Source: an uncultured Bacteroidales bacterium
GTDB taxonomy: Bacteria; Bacteroidota; Bacteroidia; Bacteroidales; Muribaculaceae
Direction: 5' to 3'
NCBI GenBank assembly: GCA_947175585.1
Contig: CAMWNL010000067.1
Span: forward strand, 1-7,608
DNA: 7,608 nt
Every line of letters begins with the position of its first letter. Positions within the stretch are counted from its first letter, which is position 1. Shown here piece after piece: positions 1 through 6,389 of the stretch. The position numbers and the translations under genes were made by a program. A model generated the notes under the pieces. It did not search any database, was not told where the DNA came from, and worked only from the letters and a program-made list of their open reading frames with translations.

Positions 1-344
1 ACAACAACCAGAATCGCCAGGGTGGTTACAATAACCAGAACCGTCAGGGCGGCTATAACAACCAGAATCGCCAGGGTGGTTACAATAACCAGAACCGTCA
101 GGGCGGCTACAACAACCAGAATCGCCAGGGTGGTTACAATAACCAGAACCGTCAGGGCGGCTATAACAACCAGAATCGCCAGGGTGGTTACAATAACCAG
201 AACCGTCAGGGCGGCTACAACAACCAGAATCGCCAGGGTGGTTACAATAACCAGAACCGTCAGGGCGGCTATAACAACCAGAATCGTCAGGGCGGTTATA
301 ATAACCGTCAGGCTGGCTATAATAACCAGAATCGTCAGGCCGGC
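1..344 (+). repeat. 27-bp in-frame tandem repeat encoding (Y)NNQNRQGG, with 54/108-bp higher-order period
   Basis: Units beginning with the Tyr codon start at 27, 54, 81, 108, 135, 162, 189, 216, 243 and 270. One unit is cut by the window edge at the left. After the ten come a shortened 7-residue unit at 297 (YNNRQAG, lacking Gln-Asn) and a last 9-residue unit at 318 (YNNQNRQAG). That makes 13 units in view. Two DNA versions alternate and differ only at third codon positions (aat/aac, aac/aat, cgt/cgc and two ggc/ggt), giving a 54-bp dimer. Within one version the Tyr codon also alternates tac/tat, giving a perfect 108-bp period from 1 to 286. The 3' units are degenerate and the 5' ones uniform, as expected after recent expansion. 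The array is part of the coding sequence; there are no spacers, so it is not CRISPR. Confidence 0.97.
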
Positions 345-1139
345 GGTTTCCCCGGTCGCGGTAAGAGCTTTACGCCGCGTCCTAAGCGTATTGAATACGA
401 AATGCCGATACCTGATCCTAACGAGCAGATTCGTCTTAACAAATTCATGAGCAATGCCGGAATATGTTCTCGTCGCGAAGCTGACGAATTTATCCAGCAG
501 GGTCTTGTCAAGGTTAACGGCCAGGTTGTTACCGAACTCGGTACAAAGATTACCCACAGCGATGTTGTCGAGTATGATGAAAAGGTAGTTGCTCTCGAAA
601 GCAAGTGCTATATCCTCCTCAACAAGCCTAAAGATTGTGTGACTACAAGTGATGACCCCAATGGCCGCACAACAGTGATGGATCTTGTCAAAGGCGCTTG
701 CAACGAACGTATCTATCCTGTAGGACGTCTTGACCGCAACACCACCGGTGTGCTCCTGCTGACTAACGACGGTGATCTTGCGTCAAAACTCACTCACCCC
801 AAATATGTAAAGAAAAAGATTTACCATGTATGGTGTGACCGTGACATCGCTGAAGAGGATATGCAGCGTATCGCTGACGGCATCGAGCTTGAAGACGGTC
901 CGATCCACGCTGATGCTATCAGCTATGCGACCGAGACTGACCGCAATCAGGCCGGTATCGAAATTCACTCTGGCCGCAACCGCATCGTTCGTCGTATATT
1001 CGAATCGCTCGGCTACCATGTGACCAAACTCGACCGTGTATATTTTGCAGGTCTTACCAAGAAGAACCTGCCGCGCGGACGTTGGCGTTATCTTACTCAG
1101 GAAGAGGTTAACTTCTTGAAAATGGGATCTTTTGAATAA
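1..1139 (+). CDS. rluB: RsuA/RluB-family 23S rRNA pseudouridine synthase with a repetitive N-terminal extension (5' end outside the window)
   Basis: This enzyme isomerises a specific uridine of rRNA to pseudouridine in the cytoplasm during ribosome maturation. The first whole codon in the window is at 3, and the frame stays open to TAA at 1137-1139, so the true start lies upstream. The ATG at 402 is internal: it sits only about 8 residues before the S4 domain, and the in-frame sequence before it is coherent protein. Order of parts: nonapeptide repeats (1-344); a basic linker rich in Pro, Arg and Lys (345-401); an S4 RNA-binding domain beginning IRLNKFMSNAGICSRREAD (from about 429); then the catalytic domain. 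The family motif GRLDRNTTG is present, with the catalytic Asp codon at 732-734, and the C-terminal GRNRIVRRIFESLGY motif is intact. Single-domain length and motifs fit RluB/RsuA/RluF. RluB is the best guess, but target specificity cannot be read from sequence. asnS follows 24 bp downstream on the same strand. Confidence 0.9.
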   Translation, partial: NNQNRQGGYNNQNRQGGYNNQNRQGGYNNQNRQGGYNNQNRQGGYNNQNRQGGYNNQNRQGGYNNQNRQGGYNNQNRQGGYNNQNRQGGYNNQNRQGGYNNRQAGYNNQNRQAGGFPGRGKSFTPRPKRIEYEMPIPDPNEQIRLNKFMSNAGICSRREADEFIQQGLVKVNGQVVTELGTKITHSDVVEYDEKVVALESKCYILLNKPKDCVTTSDDPNGRTTVMDLVKGACNERIYPVGRLDRNTTGVLLLTNDGDLASKLTHPKYVKKKIYHVWCDRDIAEEDMQRIADGIELEDGPIHADAISYATETDRNQAGIEIHSGRNRIVRRIFESLGYHVTKLDRVYFAGLTKKNLPRGRWRYLTQEEVNFLKMGSFE

Positions 1140-1163
1140 GAAAAATACTAATTAAAAACCATA

Positions 1164-2552
1164 ATGAAACGTACTAAAATAGTCGACATATTCAATCCCG
1201 AACTTTTAGGCAAGGAAGTATGCGTAAAAGGCTGGGTAAGAACTCGCCGCGGCAACAAATATGTACAGTTTGTCGCTCTCAACGACGGCTCTACCATCAA
1301 GAACATCCAGATTGTATTTGACATGAATAACTTCACCGACGAGCAGCTCAAGCCTGTTACCACCGGTTCGTCAATCTGCGTCGAAGGTATTCTTGTTGAG
1401 TCTATGGGCAAAGGTCAGACATGCGAAATTCAGGCAAAGACACTCGAAGTTTACGGTACAGCTGACCCCGAGGCATATCCATTGCAGAAAAAAGGCCACA
1501 CTCTCGAATTCCTGAGAGAGAAAGCCCACCTGCGTCCGCGCACAAACACATTCGGAGCAATACTCCGTGTGCGCAGCGCGTTGGCTTATGCAATCCACAA
1601 GTTCTTTCAGGAAAAAGGCTTCTTCTATCTCAATACTCCGCTTATCACTGCAAGTGACTGTGAAGGTGCCGGAGCAATGTTCCAGGTGACAACTTTGCCT
1701 CTTAACGATCTTCCTAAAAATGAAGACGGCACAGTCGATTACTCTCAGGATTTCTTCGGTAAACCGACAGCGCTTACAGTCAGCGGTCAGCTCGAAGGTG
1801 AACTCGGTGCGACAGCGCTCGGTGCTATTTATACATTCGGTCCGACATTCCGCGCCGAAAATTCCAACACTCCGCGTCACTTGTCAGAGTTCTGGATGAT
1901 TGAGCCGGAAATGGCGTTCTATGATATCACCGATAATATGGATCTCGCCGAGGAGTTTGTCAAATATTGCATCCGTTATGCTCTTGACCATTGTCGTGAC
2001 GACATCGAGTTTCTTGCCGAGCATTTTGACAAGGGCTTGATCGAGCGTCTCGAATTTGTACTCCATAATGATTTTGTACGCCTGACCTACACCGAGGGTG
2101 TCAAGATACTCGAAGAGTCTGGTAAAAAGTTCGAGTTCCCCGTCAGCTGGGGTATCGACCTGCAGAGCGAGCATGAACGTTATCTCGTCGAGGAGCACTT
2201 CAAGAAACCGGTAATCCTTACCGACTATCCTAAGGACATCAAGGCTTTCTACATGAAGCAGAATGAAGACGGTAAGACCGTCCGTGCAATGGACGTCCTC
2301 TTCCCGACTATCGGTGAAATCATCGGTGGTTCTGAGCGCGAAGCAGATTACGATAAGCTGCTCAAACGAATTGAAGAACTCGATATCCCGATGAAAGACA
2401 TGTGGTGGTATCTTGATACACGACGTTTCGGCACAGTGCCTCATAGTGGTTTCGGTCTTGGATTCGAGCGTCTCGTGCTCTTTGTTACCGGTATGACCAA
2501 TATCCGCGACGTTATCCCCTTCCCACGTACTCCCAACAACGCTGAATTCTAA
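1164..2552 (+). CDS. asnS: Asparaginyl-tRNA synthetase (AsnRS, class IIb)
   Basis: The protein charges tRNA-Asn with asparagine using ATP, in the cytoplasm. At 462 residues it matches the usual bacterial AsnRS length and is far shorter than bacterial AspRS, which carries an extra GAD domain. Residues about 17-100 form the OB-fold anticodon-binding domain ([24 protein letters not shown] region). The class II core follows: motif 1 around residues 132-160 (ending FFYLNTPLI), motif 2 around 223-251 with the [17 protein letters not shown] stretch (Arg230, Glu232), and motif 3 [15 protein letters not shown] with Arg436. The AsnRS-type [15 protein letters not shown] segment and the adjacent insert before the [10 protein letters not shown] strand are present. 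ATG 1164 is chosen because the OB fold starts right after it. No Shine-Dalgarno is seen in the A/T-rich 24-bp gap after the pseudouridine synthase, as is common in Bacteroidetes. Co-transcription with that gene is inferred from spacing and strand. Transcription ends at the hairpin just downstream. Confidence 0.97.
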   Translation: MKRTKIVDIFNPELLGKEVCVKGWVRTRRGNKYVQFVALNDGSTIKNIQIVFDMNNFTDEQLKPVTTGSSICVEGILVESMGKGQTCEIQAKTLEVYGTADPEAYPLQKKGHTLEFLREKAHLRPRTNTFGAILRVRSALAYAIHKFFQEKGFFYLNTPLITASDCEGAGAMFQVTTLPLNDLPKNEDGTVDYSQDFFGKPTALTVSGQLEGELGATALGAIYTFGPTFRAENSNTPRHLSEFWMIEPEMAFYDITDNMDLAEEFVKYCIRYALDHCRDDIEFLAEHFDKGLIERLEFVLHNDFVRLTYTEGVKILEESGKKFEFPVSWGIDLQSEHERYLVEEHFKKPVILTDYPKDIKAFYMKQNEDGKTVRAMDVLFPTIGEIIGGSEREADYDKLLKRIEELDIPMKDMWWYLDTRRFGTVPHSGFGLGFERLVLFVTGMTNIRDVIPFPRTPNNAEF

Positions 2553-2570
2553 TCACAGAATCAGATAACC

Positions 2571-2619
2571 CCATAAAATATCAGCGGCCCGATACTGTCG
2601 GGCCGCTGATATTTTATGG
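2571..2619. terminator. Bidirectional intrinsic terminator between convergent asnS and nifJ
   Basis: A perfect 22-bp inverted repeat has arms at 2571-2592 and 2598-2619 and a 5-nt loop, TACTG. The inner part is GC-rich (TCAGCGGCCCGA pairing with its complement) and the outer part is A/T-rich (ATAAAATA / TATTTTAT). An RNA read from either strand therefore has a stable hairpin followed by a U-rich run. It begins 18 bp after the asnS stop and ends 14 bp from the nifJ stop on the other strand, the right position to serve both genes. Confidence 0.9.
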
Positions 2620-2633
2620 AGATATGAATCTTT

Positions 2634-5600
2634 TTACTGAGGTTTTTTCGCCTGATAGGATAGGGCGTCTTTTGCTTGATTGCAATCTTTTTGAAGTTCA
2701 GGTCTCAAAATTCCGGCTTCTGTGGAATCGGAAAGATTCAGATCTGCATATCTGTCCTCGTTCATCACGTATTCTTCCACGGTGCGCATCGGTTCCGGGT
2801 TTTCGAAGCGCGGCGATGCAGTGAGTTCAGAGCTGCCGTTACTGCCGCTGTTGTCAGGGCCAGGTGTTACGCTGTCAATAGTGAGACCAGACTCTCCACG
2901 GGCGTACTCTTCAGGACGGAAGCGATAGAGAGGCCAGTAACCTGACTCTACTGCCCGTCGCTGTTCGACAATCGAGTGTCCGAGCCCCGGTTGTATGCCG
3001 TGCATAAGACAGGGGCAGTACGCTATCACTATAGCCGGGCCCGGATAGTTTTCGGCTTCAGTCAGCGCGTCGATGGCCTGTTGGTAGTTTGCTCCGAGGG
3101 CAATTGAGGCGACATAGACATTTCCGTAGGTCATCATCATGCGTCCGAGTTCCTTCTTGGCGACACGCTTGCCATCGGGTGCATATTTGGCCACCGCACT
3201 TCTAGGGGTAGCCTTCGACATCTGTCCTCCCGTGTTAGAGTAACACTCTGTGTCCATGACGAGTATTTTTATGGGCTCGCCTGATGCCAACACATGATCC
3301 AATCCTGCAAAGCCTATGTCGTAGGCCCAACCGTCACCACCTATCGCCCACACAGTCTTTTTGGCGAACTGATCAGACGATTCCAATAGGGTGGCATAAG
3401 CTTTGTCCTGGTCTTTGACCTCAGTAAGCACTCCGGCAAGCATTTTGCCGGTCTGTCGTGAAAGCTCAGGATCATCCTTGCTGTTATACCATGCTTCCAG
3501 AGCATTCTTGATATAGGGTAGGGTGGTTTTAGAGTCGATAAGTGACTTTACTTGCATTGCGACGCGTTTACGCTGATGCTCTACAGAGACGAGCATACCG
3601 TAGCCATACTCTCCGTTATCCTCAAATAGCGAGTTGCCCCATGCAGGACCGCGTTGTCCGTCGGTGCAGCAATAAGCATTTGAAGGGAAATTCGCACCCC
3701 ATATTGAACTGCAACCTGTGGCATTGGCAATAATCAGACGTTCACCGAAGAGTTGAGTGAGCAGTTTGACATAGGGCGTTTCACCACATCCGGCACAGGC
3801 TCCTGAAAACTGCAGACCGGGTGTGTGCATCTGTGAGCCCTTGACGGTCGGGCGTGGGAGCAGTCCGGTTTTAGACGAGATGTTAGCCTGAGCCCACTCT
3901 ACCATGGGCACTTCTTTATCAACGACATCGTCAATCGGAGTCATGGTTAGAGCATGTCCCGGGCAGATAATTGAACATGAAGAGCAACCTAAGCAGTCTT
4001 CCGGATAGTTTTGTATATGGAATTTATACCCGTTGGGCATACCATAGGCATCTTTTAGCGCGAAACCGGCCGGAGCGTTCTTGCTTTCTTCAGGAGATAA
4101 TACGAATGGTCGTATGGCAGCGTGAGGACAAACGAGGGAACACTCTGTACATTCCACACATTTGGTTGCATCCCAGACCGGGACACGCGTTGCGATTCGA
4201 CGATGTTCGTATGCGGTCGTCCCCATCGGCATTATTCCGTCGGGAGCGAGAGCTGATACCGGGATTGAATCGCCCCGACCTTGAATACACGGGGTATGGA
4301 TATTGCGTATAAACTGTTCGACTGAGGCGTTGGGATATTTTACAGGACGAGTGAAGGCCTGCTGAGGTTCCTGAGTCCATCCGTCGATGGTTTCGTAGTC
4401 GATTTTCTTCAAAGACTCCAGTGTCATGTCTATGGCTTTCAGGTTACGTTCGACCACTGTCCCGATCTCATGGCGATATGTTGATGCGATAACGTTCTTG
4501 AATTCTGCAAGTGCATCATCGAAAGGCACGATATTGATCAACGATAACCACACTGTATCCATGATAGTGTTGATGCGCGGTCCCAATCCGCACTTTGAGG
4601 CTATAGTGTCGGCATCTATATTATATAATGTGAGTTTTTTCTCAGCAATTGCACGACGCATGTCCAACGGTAATTTTGTCGCGAGTTGAGCGGATGTCCA
4701 CGGGGAATTGAGCACAAACACTCCGCCCCGGCGTACTTTTGAAACCATATCAAAGCGATTGACATAAGATGTCTTGTGACAAGCCACATAGTCTGCATCA
4801 CTTATTTCATAGGCAGATGTTATCGGTGAGTGACCGATTCGCAACTGAGAGATTGTATATCCTCCGGATTTTTTTGCTGAATAGTTGAAATAGGCCTGAG
4901 CGTACAATCCGGGTGTGTTGCCAAGCACGGATGCGAGCATCTTCGTGCCTCCGACAGTGCCGTCGTTTCCGATTCCGTAGAATATAGTCTGGTAAGTATC
5001 TTCGGCGGCTTTCGTCTCTATGGTTTCTGTCACGTCGAGCGAAAGATGTGTGATGTCATCATTGATGCCGACTGTGAATGGATTTTTAGGTTCGGCTTTG
5101 GACATTTCATCATAAATGGCTTTGACCATAGATGGATTGAATTCTTTGCTTGATAAACCGTAGCGACCGCCTATTACCTTTATATCGCGATGTGAATCCG
5201 AATTATATAGAGCAGTCATCACATCCTGACACAGTGGCTCGTGTTGCGCGCCCGGCTCTTTTGTGCGGTCAAGTACGGCGATAGTGCGCACGCTTGCGGG
5301 TAACGCTGCAAGGAACTGTTCAGCAGGAAACGGTCGATATAAACGAATGGTAATAACACCTGCTTTGTAGCCTTTTTCAGAATTCAAAAATTCAGCTGTT
5401 TCGTTTGCGACTTCTGCAGCAGAACCTATTAAAACTATCACGCGATCTGCGTCAGGAGCGCCCGTATAATCGACCAAGTGATATTGACGGCCTGTTACCG
5501 CGGCGATTTTATCCATGGCATTCTGAACGATGGATGGAAAAGCATCATAATATTTATTGGCTGCTTCACGGTTCTGGAAGTAAACGTCAGGATTCTGGGC

Positions 5601-6248
5601 AGAACCGCGTAAATCAGGATGTTCGGGATTCATCGAATGGCGGCGGAATGAGTTGACTTTACTACGATTCAGCAGCGGTTTTAGTGAATCATAGTCAATC
5701 ACGTCAATAGTATCGAGCTCTGACGATGTACGCCAACCGTCGAAAAAATGCAGTACGGGTAACGAGCCTTCTATCGCAGCCAGATGAGCGACGGCGCCGA
5801 GATCCATAGTTTCTTGTACCGAGGCCGACGCGAGCATCGTGAATCCGGTGGCTCGGCATGCCATCACATCCTGATGATCTCCGAAAATTGACAGTGCGTG
5901 AGTTGCCAGAGACCGGCAGCCAACATGGAACACTACCGGGAGAAGTTCGCCGGCAATCTTATACATATTCGGAATCATCAGCATCAGTCCTTGTGATGCT
6001 GTGAAAGTTGTGGCAAGCGCACCGGCAGCCGCTGCACCGTGGACAGCACCGGCAGCTCCGAGTTCGCTTTCCATTTCTCTTACCTCAAGAGCTTGTCCCA
6101 TAAGATTACGTCGCCCTTCGAGCCCCCATCTCATGGCTATATCACCCATAGCCGCGATAGGAGTAATGGGATATACTGTAGCTACGTCACTAAACGCGAA
6201 AGCAACGTGAGCCGCTGCCGTGCAGCCGTCTAATATCTGTTTTTTCAT
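2634..6248 (-). CDS. nifJ: Pyruvate:ferredoxin (flavodoxin) oxidoreductase, single-chain
   Basis: The enzyme oxidatively decarboxylates pyruvate with CoA to acetyl-CoA and CO2, passing electrons to ferredoxin or flavodoxin. It is cytoplasmic and central to anaerobic metabolism. At 1204 residues it is a full-length fused homodimeric-type PFOR. The N-terminal thiamine/pyruvate domain shows YPITPI (residues 26-31), the SELGAAGAVHG stretch with Glu62 as probable cofactor glutamate, and Arg112. The ferredoxin-like domain carries two 4Fe-4S motifs: Cys697/700/703/707 and Cys752/755/758/762. The C-terminal thiamine domain has CAGCGE (Cys818, Cys821), ATGC (Cys846) and YCPC (Cys1080), which together should bind the third cluster. 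It also has the diphosphate/Mg motif GDGWAYDIG (Asp972) and SNTGGQ (1004-1009). Near the C-terminus is a Ser/Gly/Asn/Pro-rich segment (1127-1153) that I think is longer than usual. The ATG at 6246-6248 fits the conserved N-terminus. The upstream DNA is A/T-rich, with no clear Shine-Dalgarno and no convincing Bacteroides promoter that I could fix. No ferredoxin gene is nearby. Confidence 0.98.
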   Translation of the reverse strand: MKKQILDGCTAAAHVAFAFSDVATVYPITPIAAMGDIAMRWGLEGRRNLMGQALEVREMESELGAAGAVHGAAAAGALATTFTASQGLMLMIPNMYKIAGELLPVVFHVGCRSLATHALSIFGDHQDVMACRATGFTMLASASVQETMDLGAVAHLAAIEGSLPVLHFFDGWRTSSELDTIDVIDYDSLKPLLNRSKVNSFRRHSMNPEHPDLRGSAQNPDVYFQNREAANKYYDAFPSIVQNAMDKIAAVTGRQYHLVDYTGAPDADRVIVLIGSAAEVANETAEFLNSEKGYKAGVITIRLYRPFPAEQFLAALPASVRTIAVLDRTKEPGAQHEPLCQDVMTALYNSDSHRDIKVIGGRYGLSSKEFNPSMVKAIYDEMSKAEPKNPFTVGINDDITHLSLDVTETIETKAAEDTYQTIFYGIGNDGTVGGTKMLASVLGNTPGLYAQAYFNYSAKKSGGYTISQLRIGHSPITSAYEISDADYVACHKTSYVNRFDMVSKVRRGGVFVLNSPWTSAQLATKLPLDMRRAIAEKKLTLYNIDADTIASKCGLGPRINTIMDTVWLSLINIVPFDDALAEFKNVIASTYRHEIGTVVERNLKAIDMTLESLKKIDYETIDGWTQEPQQAFTRPVKYPNASVEQFIRNIHTPCIQGRGDSIPVSALAPDGIMPMGTTAYEHRRIATRVPVWDATKCVECTECSLVCPHAAIRPFVLSPEESKNAPAGFALKDAYGMPNGYKFHIQNYPEDCLGCSSCSIICPGHALTMTPIDDVVDKEVPMVEWAQANISSKTGLLPRPTVKGSQMHTPGLQFSGACAGCGETPYVKLLTQLFGERLIIANATGCSSIWGANFPSNAYCCTDGQRGPAWGNSLFEDNGEYGYGMLVSVEHQRKRVAMQVKSLIDSKTTLPYIKNALEAWYNSKDDPELSRQTGKMLAGVLTEVKDQDKAYATLLESSDQFAKKTVWAIGGDGWAYDIGFAGLDHVLASGEPIKILVMDTECYSNTGGQMSKATPRSAVAKYAPDGKRVAKKELGRMMMTYGNVYVASIALGANYQQAIDALTEAENYPGPAIVIAYCPCLMHGIQPGLGHSIVEQRRAVESGYWPLYRFRPEEYARGESGLTIDSVTPGPDNSGSNGSSELTASPRFENPEPMRTVEEYVMNEDRYADLNLSDSTEAGILRPELQKDCNQAKDALSYQAKKPQ

Positions 6249-6319
6249 CTGCAGAGTAAGTTATGTAAAATATTAAAACACCGCAGACGTTTCTAATGTT
6301 TTGGACGCGACTAATCTAT

Positions 6320-6363
6320 AAAAGAAAAAGAAACAGGACGTCCACTCTGAGGCGGACGTCCTG
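6320..6363 (-). terminator. Intrinsic terminator of the surface-protein gene, upstream of nifJ
   Basis: A perfect 10-bp inverted repeat, CAGGACGTCC / GGACGTCCTG, has arms at 6334-6343 and 6354-6363 and a 10-nt loop. Read on the minus strand, the hairpin is followed by TTTCTTTTTCTTTT (complement of 6320-6333), a good U tract. It lies 26 bp after the stop of the gene at 6390 and 71 bp before the nifJ start, so nifJ is probably transcribed from its own promoter within about 6249-6319. Confidence 0.88.
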
Positions 6364-6389
6364 ATGTAAGGTAGGTTGATGTTATAATT

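Noticed and set aside
1..344. Regular direct repeats that could suggest a CRISPR array or an iteron origin
   Set aside because: Units are contiguous with no unique spacers, and they are an in-frame coding repeat.
22..450. 142-residue open frame rich in TITRTVRAA repeats
   Set aside because: It is another frame through the same tandem repeat. The variation between units is silent only in the pseudouridine synthase frame, and this frame has no domain after the array.
1371..2444. Two long antisense open frames (169 and 186 residues) opposite asnS
   Set aside because: They mirror the codon bias of asnS, have no recognisable motif, and lie within a fully conserved synthetase gene.
4090..4380. 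Frames overlapping the ferredoxin-like domain of nifJ
   Set aside because: They are shadows in other frames; the nifJ frame there carries both intact 4Fe-4S motifs.
6249..6319. Bacteroides-type promoter (TTTG / TAnnTTTG) for nifJ
   Set aside because: The region is A/T-rich and must hold a promoter if the upstream terminator works, but I found only poor partial matches to the -7 box and no well-placed -33 TTTG, so I do not call one.
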